DNA of 64,000 bases from Aldrovandia affinis. Its lineage: Eukaryota; Chordata; Actinopteri; Notacanthiformes; Halosauridae. A program made the translations under genes and the position numbers. Each line of letters opens with the position of its first letter. The stretch's first letter is position 1. Below, in pieces: positions 1-12,180 of this stretch. The notes beneath the pieces were generated by a model. The model searched no databases, was not told the origin of the DNA, and saw only the letters and a program-made list of their open reading frames with translations. The stretch spans positions 1,798,001 to 1,862,000 of the forward strand of contig JAINUG010000168.1 in NCBI GenBank assembly GCA_029706075.1. The letters run 5' to 3'.

Positions 1-169
1 AGTGAGGCCGTTCAAGAACGCATTTTTCAGCTGCCTTCATAAACCCCCATCGTTATTATTTGCAGGTGGTTCAAGACCACTGTTAGCATTAAACACTTTT
101 TTAAAACGGGTTAGGTACGCCATTATCATTTCGTTTTTATTTTGCACAGTCCAAAATTTTTACGTACAC

Positions 170-243
170 TTTTATTCACTCATACTCAGGCGCAATTGCA
201 TTCATGTCACATTCATTTTTTATTCACTCATACCATGAATAAA
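170..243 (-). repeat. Short AT-rich leader repeats (TATGAGTGAATAAAA)
   Basis: Two copies of the word TTTTATTCACTCATAC (plus strand), matching the repeat at 10,744-10,845 of copy B. It separates the 63-bp repeats from the gag remnant. Confidence 0.6.
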
Positions 244-474
244 CACTTGACTTTAGTTTCTTTTGTAAATTCTCCCCAGGTAAATCCCAGAGGCAATTGT
301 TCACAAACACTTATAATAATAAATTATTTGTCAAACCTCAAACCTCCCCCTAAGAAGTTCCACGCGTAACCCTTACACTTGAAACTTCTCACCTAATACC
401 TCTTAGAAAACAGTTCCTCACGTGTGCCGTTTCCGGCGCGTTAGGCTCCAACCTAACAAATTGGAGACACCTCA

Positions 475-600
475 GGGACTTGAACCCCCTCCCGGAGACC
501 GGGAGCGTCACCACCTAATTAGGTATACACCGCCGCAGGGACTTGAACCCCATCCGGAGACCGGGAGTGTCACCACCCAATCAGGCATACAACCCCCGCC
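475..600 (-). repeat. 63-bp tandem repeats, about 2 copies, in leader of ERV copy A
   Basis: The word GGGACTTGAACCCC starts at 475 and again at 538, a spacing of 63. Each unit on the minus strand contains GGGGTTCAAGTCCC, close to the pol III B-box/T-arm consensus. Copy B carries about three such units. Confidence 0.85.
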
Positions 601-619
601 ACAAAAACGTTCACGTTTC

Positions 620-622
<3 letters not shown>

Positions 623-652
<30 letters not shown>
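623..652. repeat. Poly(T)/poly(A) tract of 30 bp
   Basis: Uninterrupted run of T on the plus strand. In the sense of ERV copy A it is a poly(A) stretch at the edge of leader module X. Confidence 0.95.
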
Positions 653-654
653 CA

Positions 655-825
655 TTAGGCTTGCCACATTGCTGGACCTGCAACTTCCCATCAAACTTTT
701 CTTTTCACATGCTCAACCCAATCTCCTGCCCCCGTAAACCTCAATTACATTTCCCTTAAATCCTGAGGCAGGTAAACTTAACCATCACTTTCTTTACACC
801 CACAACAACCACCTTTGCTCTTACC
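655..825 (-). repeat. Leader module X of ERV copy A
   Basis: This block is the reverse complement of 10,852-11,036 in copy B. Here it lies between the primer site and the 63-bp repeats, while in copy B it lies downstream of them. On the element's sense strand it is followed by a run of about 30 A (plus-strand T at 623-652), which looks like a poly(A) junction. Confidence 0.65.
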
Positions 826-1102
826 ACTTTCCATGGTCACATCTATGTTCTGTCACTCACTTTTATGGCAAGGCTCTAGGTTCAATATCACACTTATCTT
901 AAATAGAATTCGGAAAAATCCCGTCACTCACCGCGCTTTCCAGAGGAACATTGGCTGTCTGGCCTCGCTAATTATCCAAGGATCCGGCCCGATCCGGACC
1001 GAGGACTTTCTCAAAAAACTTGTCTCTCATAAAAACAACAAGCCCCGTGCACGGTTTCAGACCTCACGCCCTTCCTCTGCGCCCGTGCGGTGAGATATTG
1101 GG

Positions 1103-1120
1103 ATCCCGGTCGAGCCCCCA
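1103..1120 (-). other. Primer-binding site, tRNA-Pro type (ERV copy A)
   Basis: Two bases inside the LTR the minus strand reads TGGGGGCTCGACCGGGAT. This resembles the 18-nt proline-tRNA primer site known from gammaretroviruses with one substitution. The position immediately after the LTR CA end supports the call. Confidence 0.75.
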
Positions 1121-1122
1121 AT

Positions 1123-1504
1123 TGTTAGGTTCATAAAATTCAGAAGACCTACAAAGTGAATAGAGAACACTTGCACCAAATGAGAAAACAGAACATACAA
1201 CCAATATTCAACAGAGTTTATTCAACCAAATGCATTCAGGGTTCACTGCCTCCCTGCCAGGCAATGAACAAATCATTTCCGGAGAGAACACTTCTTTATA
1301 CACAATAATTTAGACAAAAGCTTTAGCCTCACCCACACACCAGTATTCTTCCATCTCTGGGAGAACCTCTTATCTTTTGGCAAGGCACACTGCTCTGACC
1401 TCGACTGTGTGACTGACTAGCTCTCTGCAAAAACAGTCCTAAAAAACAGTACAAGTACGTGAAGTTATTCAGAAACAATTTTTAAACACAGAATTTCTCT
1501 ATCA
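1123..1504 (-). repeat. 5' LTR of ERV copy A (382 bp)
   Basis: On the minus strand it begins TGATAGAGAAATTCTG and ends CCTAACA, the same termini as the LTRs of copy B. The R-U5 part is closely similar to copy B, including the AATAAA signal in GAATAAACTCTG, whereas U3 differs extensively. This looks like a different LTR subfamily sharing R-U5. Confidence 0.85.
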
Positions 1505-1913
1505 ACCTAAATTACATTTATCTCAGAAACTCCGCTACCATGGTTTTCTGCTGGCCTTGCAAAAATAACATATTCGGCACAAAATAGCTGTGTGAGACAG
1601 AGATTGAAACAAATAATATGAAATAATATATATATGTGTTACAATGTATACATTCACTTATATGGGTTATATATTCTTTCATATAAGTTATTTCATTTGT
1701 CATTTGGACCTCACTTCCTGTTTTGCTGACTTCCTGTTTGCCATTTGAACGCGACGCGCGCTGTACTCACTACTGCTCCAAATCGTACTTTTCCCTGCTG
1801 TTTCACCGCCCGCATTTTCTGAATTTTTATACTGGTTTAAACACAAAACTCTTTTCTATTTTTTAATCTTTTTCGGTTACTCCTGACCAATCAACTTACG
1901 GTAAGCACAAACG

Positions 1914-2725
1914 ATGGCTGCTTCCTCTCCCCTCCTTTTTTGCTCTGGTTGTAACATGTATAGTCTTAGCTCTCCTGCCGATGTTACTGATAATGTTAAT
2001 TTTACATGCCATAAGTGTGAGCTTAATTTAGCGTTGGCGGAGAGGATAGTTGAGTTAGAGGCCCGCATCCAGACTCTCAGAGAGATTAAAGATCATGAGA
2101 GTTTTATTCAGTCGTGTGTAGCTACGCCGGATGCACCTGTGAGCGCTTCTCCCATCGCACCAGCAGAAGAGCCGACACAGCACGGCAAGTTTGTCACGGT
2201 TCGGCGGGGACATAGTTGTCGGCCTAAGCCGGCCGTACACCACCCAACTCACGTTTCAAATAGATTCTCCGCACTCACACCTATTGAGGAAAAAGAGAAA
2301 GCTCTTATCATTGGCGATTCCATACTTCGAAACGTGAGAATAGCGTCTCCGGCGACCATATTCAATTGTATTCCGGGGGCCAGAGCTACCGACATTGAAT
2401 CAAATTTAAAAGCGCTGGCTAAAAGTAAACGTACATTTTCCAAAATTGTTATCCACGTCGGCGCTCGGAGATCACTGAAACAAATTTTGTCTCGTTGTGT
2501 AAATTGGCAAACGAGATGTGTCGGGAAGTAATAGTCTCTGGTCCCCTCCCAGCTCGTAGAAGTGACGAAATCTACAGTAGATTAACGTCGCTAAATCGCT
2601 GGCTGACTGAGTGGTGTACATCAAATAGCATAGGGTTTGTTAATAATTGGCCTACGTTTTGGGGAGAGCCTGGTTTACTGAAGAGAGACGGACTCCACCC
2701 GAGCTGGAGGGGTGCTCTTCTTTGA
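1914..2725 (+). pseudogene. L2 LINE ORF1: Cys-rich N-terminus plus SGNH/GDSL esterase-like domain, frameshifted
   Basis: The frame opens at ATG 1,914 with CSGC and CHKC cysteine pairs that could bind zinc, followed by a short helical segment. An SGNH-hydrolase signature follows: GDS at 2,313-2,321 (nucleophile Ser) and, in another frame, DGLH at 2,687-2,698 (catalytic Asp-His pair). A frameshift near 2,490-2,530 separates the two halves. Esterase-like ORF1 proteins are known for some CR1 and L2 elements, where they are thought to help RNA or membrane association; the role here is inferred. Not functional as it stands. Confidence 0.75.
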
Positions 2726-2984
2726 TCTAATAACATAGGCCATAGTCTGAATCGGCGAAATTGACATTCAAGAGCTACAGCCAGGCAGCAGACAGACGGT
2801 CTTAAACAATTGTCTGCAAGTTTCCCTGAGCTCGTGACTAGTTTCCACCCCAGTTCCCACATAATTGAGACTGTGTCTGTTCCACGTAGAGAAAACCATA
2901 GTCTATTGAAACTCAAACCCTCTCGTGGGATTTTTTCTACTAATCTGATAAGGATCAACACGAACCATCGTAATGCAAATGCTA

Positions 2985-5220
2985 AACCTAATTTCGATAG
3001 AACTCTCCTTAAAATTGGGTTGCTAAATATAAGATCACTAGCTCCTAAAGCTGCCCTTGTGAACGAACTGATCACTGATTATAAACTTGACATTTTAAGT
3101 TTGACGGAGACTTGGCTTAGACCTGATGAGTACATAGCATTAAATGCATCCACCCCGTTGGATACTCTGGTTGTCACAATCCTCGACAGTCAGGCAGAGG
3201 TGGTGGCGTGGCTGTTATTTTTGACACTAGACTACGCCTTACTAAGAAATCTATAAACATATTCTCTTCATTTGAAGTGCTTTCCCTGGGCTCCATACAG
3301 ACTAATGTAGATAATAGATCTATATTTACTTCATCTTTTATACTAGTTACAATCTACAGACCCCCTGGACCCTATGCTGCTTTCCTCTCAGAGTTTTCTG
3401 ACTTTTTATCAACCAAGCAGTTATGGCAGATAAAGTTGTGATCATAGCGACTTTAATATTCATGTTGATAATGGAAATGATTCTCTAGTGAAGGCTTTTG
3501 CTTCTATTCTTGACTCCGTTGGTTTTGTCCAAAATGTGTCTGGGCCGACTCATTGCCATCAACATACACTGGATTTAGCTTTATCCTATGGTATTAGCAT
3601 TAGCAATCTAGTTGTCTCTCCTCATAATCCTGTGCTCTCTGACCATTTCCTTATTACATTTGAAATTCATGCTACCACTGCTATTAGATCAAAACCAGTG
3701 TTCTACTTTAGTCGCTCCCTAAATTCCTCTATGATACCTAACTTTGTCAGCCTGTTCCAAGAATCATTTACTGTTAATCAGGATCCCACTAGCCTACAAT
3801 CTATTGATCAGCTGACGGACAATCTAAATTACACCCTGCGCAACACTCTTGATGTTGTTGCGCCTCTCAAAAAAGAAAAAAACTAGCCAAAAGAAGCTTG
3901 CACCATGGTATATTGACCACACACGTGCTCTTAAACAAGCTTCTCGCAAGTTGGAACGTAAGTGGCGATCCACTAAATTAGAAGTATTTTATTCTGCCTG
4001 GAAAGACAGTCTGGTACAGTACAAATATGCTCTCCTCCGCAAGGTCAACCTATTTGTCTGATCTAATTGAGCATAATAAGAATAATCCAAAATTTATTTT
4101 TGATACAGTGGCCAAACTGACAAAGAACCAGACTGAAACCAATGCTAAGCCTCCGGCAGCCTATAATAGTAATGATTTCATGAACTTTTTCTCTGAGAAG
4201 ATTGAGAAAATTAGAGATGAAATTACTAAAATGGCACCTTCTGCTGTAGCGGACACTGATCAGAAAGCACAGGCTTACCAGGACAGGGGTCCTATGGCTA
4301 CTCTTGAGTTTTTTAGCGCTCTGGAGTGGACAGAATTTTCTAAATTGGTTATGTCCTCCAAACCATCTACTTGTCAATTAGACCCAATCCCAACAAAACT
4401 TGTTAAAGAACTTCTTCCTGTTATGGGGCAATCCATGCTAGACATTATTAATCTGTCTCTATCATCAGGCTATATGCCAAATTCTAATATTAAGCCACTT
4501 TTAAAGAAACCAAACCCCGACCCAGAAAATCTCAGTAACTACAGGCTAATTTCTAATCTTTCTTTTCTCTCAAAAATTCTAGAGAAAGCCGTAGCTCAGA
4601 GACTGACTTCATTCCTGACATCAAATTACATCTATGAAACTTTTCAGTCAGGATTTAGGCAACACTATAGCACTGAGACTGCTCTTATTAAAGTTGTTAA
4701 TGACTTACTGATATCAGCTGACCGTGGATGCGTCTCTATTCTTGTGCTTTTGGATTTAAGTGCTGCGTTTCACACAATAGACCACCAAACTCTTCTGAGC
4801 AGACTTGAAAACCTAATTGGACTGCGTGGACAGGCACTCTCCTGGTTTAAGTCCTACCTGTCAGATAGGTATCAATTTGTGCAGTTAAACAATGAGCCCT
4901 CTGCTCTCATAAAGGTGGAATATGGTGTCCCTCAAGGTTCTGTTTTGGGGCCATTATTGTTCTCCCTTTACATGTTGCCACTTGGTGATGTCATTCGTAA
5001 ACATGGCGTACATTTTCACTGCTACGCAGATGACACACAATTATACCTATCAATGAAACCTGGCGAAGGACAATTCGAACAGTTGGAGGCCTGTTTTAAA
5101 GACATAAAAGACTGGATGTCAGATCATTTTCTATTGTTTAATACTGATAAAACGTTGGTCTTGGGGCCTAAAATCCTGTCACCAATCCTAAGTGATGATC
5201 CGCCCCTATCAGGTCTCTGA
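2985..5220 (+). pseudogene. L2 LINE ORF2: APE endonuclease and reverse transcriptase, multiple frameshifts
   Basis: The product starts with an APE-type endonuclease (LLNIRSLAPK, then LSLTETWL with the catalytic Glu, then the later SDHF motif) and continues into a reverse transcriptase with the catalytic YADD box ([10 protein letters not shown], around 5,020) and the upstream [10 protein letters not shown] motif. Frames change at about 3,210, 3,440-3,490, 3,850 and 4,030. The longest open piece, 4,027-5,220, covers most of the RT palm and then ends early. Target-primed reverse transcription is the family's role; this copy is dead. Confidence 0.85.
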
Positions 5221-5804
5221 GTGCCCTCATGGCTGCGTGCTCCCTGTGCCACTCACCTAATTAGTTATGCTGCCCTAGATTCCTTCTGCTGGTGCAAAAG
5301 TGTTATCACTACTCTTTCCCCTGATCCGGTGTGATATTTATCATAGTCATAATTGCACCTTTCCTCTTTTCTCCCTGGCTTCGTGGCACCTGCCCGGAGC
5401 TCACCTGCCCCAGAGTCAACCCCCCACCCCTGCCATGTGTTAGCCGGATGCCGCTGGCCCAGACCCTAGCTGCTGGTTCCATCCCCCGCCCTGCCCTGGT
5501 ATCTGGAGGGATGAGGTCCACCCCACCCCTACACTTATAATGCCCTTCCGGTGGTTTGTTAAGCCTCATGAGCCTCAAGGACTATTTGTTTTGTTTTTCT
5601 CTGTAACCCACAATTTACCAGGAGTTCATCTCGACCACCTTTTAAGTGGTCAGGGAATAATTTTCCAGTCTCCCACACTGGTCTCAATGGTTTTCAGTTT
5701 TTTTGATTCCCTCTGGAAAATGCCAATTGTGAAGCGCTGTGTGACAACCTGTTTGTAAATGGTGCTATACAAAAATAAAGATTGATTGATTGATTGATTG
5801 ATTA
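5221..5804 (+). other. 3' UTR and tail of the L2 LINE
   Basis: Non-coding sequence ending in TGCTATACAAAAATAAAG and then five or so GATT units, the usual fish L2 3' end. No gene is seen here. Confidence 0.7.
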
Positions 5805-5915
5805 TAGTCATTTTACTGATATGTTATAATATCTATTTTACTAATATTGTTATAATATCTTTCACAATTCAATACATATCATCTTATCATCTTGATCTTC
5901 CTTATAATGGCATGT

Positions 5916-6281
5916 TTAATATAATTTCCAACAGCTTCCTTCTTGAAACTCTACCATAAGGCCATTGTAATGTAGGCGTCGTCGAATGGTAGCTTTAGAC
6001 ACCTTATAACCCCAAGATGCCAAGTTGTTTTGGAGAACTGTACCCCTTGGACTTAATTTTGCTTCTGAAACCATCCATCTCACTACACGTGGGGGCAAGA
6101 TATATTTGCGTCCTCTACCTGGCTGGTTAGGTACTGTTCCATTGGCCTTAAACTTCCTAATAATTGACACAGTGGAAAGCGGTATCTTTTAAATTTTTCA
6201 TTTTTTGTAGCCATCTCCTGATCTGTAGAGGTCAATAACCTTTTGTCTGATGCTTTCAGGGAGTTCTTTGCCTTTCACCAT
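5916..6281 (-). pseudogene. Tc1/mariner transposase fragment, N-terminal DNA-binding part
   Basis: On the minus strand an ATG at 6,281 starts MVKGKELPESIRQK, typical of Tc1 transposases. After two in-frame stops come PLSTVSIIRKF and the GRGRK linker with a second helix-turn-helix. The catalytic domain is absent. The sequence on to about 6,560 looks like the decayed terminal repeat of the same element. It is older and more decayed than the other Tc1 copies here. Confidence 0.7.
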
Positions 6282-6762
6282 GATGATGGCATACACAGTA
6301 TTTCAAATATGTGCTCCCTCCTTTTTATACCCTAGGGAAACAGGAACCAATTGTAAGCCACTATATAGTTCCATAACCTTCCAATGAACTGTTGGATTAA
6401 ACAGAAAGAACAGTATGGGGTATGAATAATTGTGATCCAGATGTTTTCTGGAAAGAAAATATTAATAAAACAAAATATGTTTTTCTGAACAATTGTATTA
6501 GTAATGAAGGTTTGGAATTTTCTGATTTCTGGTTCCTGGAAATATCGAATGATGGTCCAAGTCCATTTTACCGCATCCCGCACAACTTGCTTTGCATATC
6601 GCTGAAGTGGCCTACAAATTTCCCCCATAAGATTAGCTTTCCAAATTTCAGAAAAGTTAATCAAAGCTTTTGCTTTTATATTGTGACTAAAAGGCTATAC
6701 CGGTGTCATGCATGGAATTTGTGAACACCAGCTGAGCACCGAGAGAGACATGACAATGGAAA

Positions 6763-6783
6763 AATATATATATATATATATAA
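6763..6783. repeat. (TA)n microsatellite
   Basis: Run of TA dinucleotides just left of the Tc1-like element that follows. Confidence 0.85.
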
Positions 6784-6789
6784 ACATTG

Positions 6790-8327
6790 AACAAAAAGTT
6801 TGGACATTGTGTTTGGTAGATTATTTCTCTGTTGTAACAATGCTTCGTGGCAATACATTTTATACCGTTGGAAAGCATGTTTATTTCCCTTTTAAATGGT
6901 GCCCCATTTGTAAGGAACATGCATTTGTGGGATGAGCAGCACAGCTGAGTATGTGGGTTGCGCCCATGAAAAATGTGCCAAATCTTCTCTGCCAATGCCA
7001 AACAGCATATTCTGCTGTTGCTATTGACTCTTGTTTGGTGTTGTTTGGTGGATTGGATGATTGAAGTCTATCAGTAAAAAGGAAAAAACAAGACATATTG
7101 GCAATTTTACAATGTATTCATTTAACAAACAGTCAGGAGCCTCAGTAGCGTGTGGAAGAACCATACACAGCCACAGCAGCCTGGCACCTCCTCCTCATGC
7201 TGGTCACCAGCGTGGTCACACACTGCTGTGGGATGACATTCCACTCCTCAACCAGGATTTGTCGCAAGTCAGCCAACGTGGTTGTGTTGGTCACTCCCAA
7301 ACAGCACACCCAAGCACGAACAGCACAACCAAGTTGATCCCACAAGTGTTCAATTGGGTTGAGGTCAGGACTGTTGGCAGGCCATTCCATTCTCTCTACT
7401 CCCAAATTCTGGAGGTAGTCTCTGAGGTCTGGGGGCAAGCGTTGTCATCTTGGAGGATGGAGTTCGGTCCCAGACTGTGGAGATATGGGATTGCCACTGG
7501 TTGCAGAATCTCATCTCGATATCTCTCTGCATTGAGATTGCCTCCAATGATGACAAGCCTCGTTTTTCCAGTGTTGGAGATGCTGCCCCACACCATCACA
7601 CTGCCTCCACCAAAAGGTGTTACTCTATCGGTGCAGCAATCAGCATAGCGTTCTCCCCGTCTTCTCCACACTTTGACCCTACGATCCAACTTCCGTAGGC
7701 AGAATCTGGACTCATCGTTGAACATAACATTTCCTCCACATGTTCAGGTTCCAGTGCAGGTGTTGCCGACAGCAGCGCAAACGGGCCTGATGGTGAAGGG
7801 CAGTCATGGCAGGCCTCCTGGCAGCCCTATGAGCCCGGAGATTGGCTGTGTGCAGTCTGTTCCGGATTGTCTGGGCCGAGAGCCATGTGCCATATCGTCC
7901 TGCAAACATTGACTGCAAATCTGTAGAAGACTGCCTACGGTTCCTAAGTGCTGAAAGGGTGAGGAACCGGTCTCCTTGGGGTGTCGTATTCTTGGGACGC
8001 CCACCTCGCGGTCTGTCTCTGACATCCCCCGTTTCATGGAACTTGGCCTTCAGTTTGGAGATGGTACTCGGGCTCACTCCAAATAATGCTGCAACTTGCT
8101 TTTGCGGAACACCAGCTTGAAGTTGCCCTATCGCACGGGCCTTATCGAGATCAGACAAACGTGACATGCCGATTCTTGGAGCAGACACCAATTGACCCAC
8201 TGTAGCTGGGCCCATGCTCACAGGTGCTGCCAATCAGGTGCCAATCAGGCACCTGATTGTCAGCACTTGGGGATACCGGAAGCTCAAAACAAGAGTCAAT
8301 AGCAACAGCAGAATAAGCTGTTTGGCA
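6790..8327 (-). mobile_element. Tc1-like transposon, decayed, with long terminal inverted repeats
   Basis: The stretch at about 7,005-7,050 (CAAACAGCATATTCTGCTGT onward) is repeated inverted at about 8,285-8,327, defining terminal repeats around a minus-strand transposase. The right repeat is shorter, so that end is truncated at about 8,327. The left limit is estimated from AAAAAGTTTGGACATTGTG near 6,792. Confidence 0.75.
7142..8167 (-). pseudogene. Tc1-like transposase, DDE triad visible, two frameshifts
   Basis: ATG at 8,167 (MSRLSDLDKARAIGQL) opens a paired-type helix-turn-helix (VSPSTISKLKAKF), then a GRPKN linker and a second HTH. The catalytic domain follows in two further frames: FNDESRF (first Asp), GGGSVMVWG, QDDNACPQT (second Asp) and [11 protein letters not shown] (Glu). 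Frame changes fall near 7,715 and 7,400-7,440. The family cuts and pastes DNA at TA targets; this copy cannot encode an active enzyme. Confidence 0.85.
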
Positions 8328-9748
<1,421 letters not shown>

Positions 9749-9752
9749 AGCT
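9749..9752. other. Target-site duplication AGCT, left copy
   Basis: AGCT directly before the 5' LTR, matched by AGCT at 20,330-20,333 directly after the 3' LTR. Confidence 0.85.
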
Positions 9753-10159
9753 TGATAGAGAAATTCTGTTTCTGAACTTGAGTCTCTCAAAAAGTCTCAC
9801 ACTTGCACATTGTGTGAAGCTGTGCCAAAAGAGATAGGCGGCAAGCTGTGAGCTAGTTAGCTGGCACAGTCTCAGGGTCAGAGTGGCCCTGCAGAAAAAG
9901 ATTACCGAGGTTGTCTCAGAGAGGAAAGAAAACAACCGTCTCTTGATGGGCGAGGCTATAGCATTTGTCTAAATTATTGTGTATAAGAAGTGTTCTCTCC
10001 GGAAATGATTTGTTCATTTGCCTGGCAGGGAGGCGATGAACCCCGAATGCATTTGGTTGAATAAACTCTGTTGAAAATTGGTTGTATGTTCTGTTTTCTC
10101 ATTTGGTGCAAGTGTTCTCTATTCACTTTGAAGGTCTTCTGAATTTCGTGAACCTAACA
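9753..10159 (+). repeat. 5' LTR of ERV copy B (407 bp)
   Basis: Begins TGATAGAGAAATTC and ends GAACCTAACA. A TATA-like box (TATAAG, 9,982-9,987) and a poly(A) signal (AATAAA, 10,060-10,065) mark the promoter and the R region. It differs from the 3' LTR at three positions, all transitions. Confidence 0.95.
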
Positions 10160-10161
10160 AT

Positions 10162-10180
10162 TGGGGGCTCGTACCGGGAT
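10162..10180 (+). other. Primer-binding site, tRNA-Pro-like with an apparent one-base insertion
   Basis: Two bases after the LTR the sequence reads TGGGGGCTCGTACCGGGAT. It matches the 18-nt proline-tRNA primer site of gammaretroviruses except for one extra A. Copy A has an 18-nt version with a substitution at the same place. Confidence 0.75.
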
Positions 10181-10469
10181 CCCAATATCTCACCGCACGG
10201 GCACAGAGGAAGGGCGTGGCATCTGAACCGTGCACGGGGCTTGTCTGGGACAAGTTTTTGAAAGTCCTCGGTCCGGATCGAGCAGGAACCTTGGATAATT
10301 AGCGAGGCCAGACAAAGCAACGTTCCTCTGGAAGCGCGGTGAGTGACGGGATTTTTCCGAATTCTATTTAAGATAAAAGTGTGATATTGAACCTAGAGCC
10401 TTGCCATAAAAGTGAGTGACAGAACATAAGTGAAAATAGTGAACGTGGAACTTTTTAGTGGCGGGGGTT

Positions 10470-10665
10470 GTATGCCTGATTGGGTGGTGGCACTCCCGGT
10501 CTCCGGGACGGGGTTCAAGTCCCTGTGGTGGTGTGTGCCTAATTAGGTGGTGACACTCCCGGTCTCCGGGACGGGGTTCAAGTCCCTGTGGTGGTGTATG
10601 CCTAATTAGGTGGTGACACTCCTGGTCTCCAGGATGGGGTTCAAGTCCCTGAGGTGTCTCCAATT
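10470..10665 (+). repeat. 63-bp tandem repeats, about 3 copies, in the retroviral leader
   Basis: The word CACTCCCGGTCTCCGGGA starts at 10,491 and 10,554, with a variant at 10,617, an exact 63-bp period. Each unit contains GGGGTTCAAGTCCCTG, near the B-box/T-arm consensus of tRNA genes, plus a CCGGTCTCCGG short palindrome. No good A box is seen. Confidence 0.92.
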
Positions 10666-10743
10666 TGTTGGGTTGGAGCCTAACGCGCCGAAAATGGCAT
10701 ACGTGAGGAACTGTTTTCTAAGAGGTGGAGTGTTTATTCATAG

Positions 10744-10845
10744 TATGAGTGAATAAAAAATGAATTCAATTGCGCCTGAGTATGAGTGAATAAAAAATGA
10801 ATGTGATATGAATGCAATTGCGAATGACTATGAGTGAATAAAAAG
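10744..10845 (+). repeat. Imperfect leader repeats TATGAGTGAATAAAA (3 copies)
   Basis: Copies start at 10,744, 10,781 and 10,829, separated by AATTCAATTGCG-type spacers. The same words occur inverted in copy A. Confidence 0.8.
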
Positions 10846-10851
10846 TGTAAT

Positions 10852-11036
10852 AGCAAAGGTGGTTGTGGTTGTTGTTGGGTTAAGAAAGAAAGTGATGGTG
10901 AAGTTTACCTGCCTCAGGATTCAAGGGAAATGGAATCGAGGTTTACGGGGGAAAGAGATTGGGTTGAGCATGTGGAAAGAAAAGTTTGGGAAGTTGAAGT
11001 TGAAGGTCCCGCAATGTGGCAAGATTGTGAATGCAA
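10852..11036 (+). repeat. Leader module X of ERV copy B
   Basis: G-rich start (GGTGGTTGTGGTTGTTG) and then GTGATGGTGAAGTTTACCTG. It is homologous to 655-825 of copy A but lies downstream of the 63-bp repeats here. Short open frames cross it, but no recognised protein is seen. Confidence 0.7.
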
Positions 11037-11139
11037 TTAGAGATAAAGCTAAAGGTGATAAAGCAAAGCAAAAGAAATATGGAACCAAGTAGTATATATA
11101 ATAATATTATATTATATAAAATATTAAATATGGACTGAA

Positions 11140-11890
11140 ATGTGGCTGAGAGAAGCACAGAATAAACAGTTAAATAAAGATGATGTTTACAAAAAATGGG
11201 TAAAAGAACGCAGCATGCTGAGTCCAGCTGCTGAACAGATAAAAGCGGCCGTTGCTGCAGAAACAAAAAAAAGAATCCGTGCGCATCAACGATTACAGGT
11301 TTCGGGTGAGGCAGAGGAATCATCATTTCCTTTGATAGAAGTAGTGGATGGGCAAGGTGATTCATGTCATGTGTACAGAGTGTGGACACAAACGGACTAT
11401 GGAAGACTGTCCTCACCCTGACCAGGGAACGACAGAATTTGTCCAACACCTGAACGGTATGATGAACAGTTGCAGATTAAACACTGTAGAAGTAGAAAGG
11501 TGCATGCGCTATGCATTAAAACAACAGTGGTGTCAGGTGGAGGGAGATTGGACTGCTCTAAACCAGGGGCAAGAAACTCTTCTTTTCCGAGGACGCTGTG
11601 ATTACGTAAAAATGTTGGACTGTGTGCAAAATAAAAACGAAATGATAATGGCGTACCTAACCCGTCTTAAAAAAGTGTTTAATGCTAACAGTGGTCTTGA
11701 ACCACCTGCAAATAATAACGATGGGGTTTATGAACAACAGCTGAAAAATGCGTTCCTGAATGGCCTCACTCCTGCATTAACAATGTTAATTAAAAGATAT
11801 GTAATTACGTGGGCAACGTGCCGATTGCAAGTGATAATAGAACATGCTATTCACTTCGAGCGAACGGCTAGGGAAGACCAATTAAAATGA
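11140..11890 (+). pseudogene. Retroviral gag remnant (matrix/capsid region)
   Basis: Two overlapping frames (from 11,143 and 11,348) need a frameshift near 11,350-11,420. The second contains a segment like the capsid major homology region: QNKNEMIMAYLTRLKKVF followed by conserved hydrophobic helices (LKNAFLNGLTP). No nucleocapsid zinc knuckle or protease is visible before the Tc1 insertion at 12,181. In the family Gag assembles the virus core. This copy is truncated and broken. Confidence 0.7.
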
Positions 11891-12180
11891 AACAAAAAAA
11901 TACTATTGAATGTGACGAAAATGGGTTGTCAGTCACGTCACCTGAATAGGTACTATTGGAAATAGTTTTGGGAATTCTATACAATTGATAGATTGGTATT
12001 ACACATGGGAATTGATATACTGCCAGTCATGCACAACTGTGTGAATTTATTCCGTCCGAGCAGACAGCCCCAGCGAACTCTTATAGCACTGCTCTCTTAC
12101 CCCTGACTAAGACATTTTGAATATGAGTGTTTCTGGAACATGCCGTAAATAAACGAAACGGGATGTTTAGGCACCATATA

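Larger units (their letters stand above)
1..1504 (-). mobile_element. Endogenous retrovirus copy A, partial (5' LTR, leader, start of gag)
   Basis: Reading the minus strand from 1,504 downward gives an LTR, a primer-binding site, a repeat-containing leader and then a short gag stretch cut off by the window edge. The sequence at 1-135 is the reverse complement of about 11,630-11,760 in copy B, inside that copy's gag. The leader has the same 63-bp repeats as copy B but in a different module order. Relative to copy B, the segment between the leader repeats and the gag fragment is missing, so this is a deleted or rearranged member. The other LTR and the partner target duplication would lie outside the window. 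Confidence 0.85.
1706..5804 (+). mobile_element. L2-type LINE with ORF1 (SGNH) and ORF2 (EN-RT), 3' tail (GATT)n
   Basis: A nearly complete non-LTR retrotransposon: a 5' leader, ORF1 with a Cys-rich N-terminus and an SGNH esterase-like domain, ORF2 with endonuclease and reverse transcriptase, a 3' UTR and a terminal GATTGATT array at about 5,780-5,804. Both ORFs are frameshifted. ORF2 stops at 5,220 and the 3' UTR follows at once, so the C-terminal part of ORF2 seems to be deleted. The 5' boundary is estimated. The RT pattern and 3' end fit the L2 clade of fish. Confidence 0.85.

Noticed and set aside
7061-7648. Plus-strand 195-residue frame
   Set aside because: Antisense shadow of the minus-strand Tc1 transposase catalytic region.
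10470-10665. CRISPR-like or tRNA array reading of the 63-bp repeats
   Set aside because: The period is contiguous, there is no spacer diversity, and the repeats lie inside a retroviral leader.
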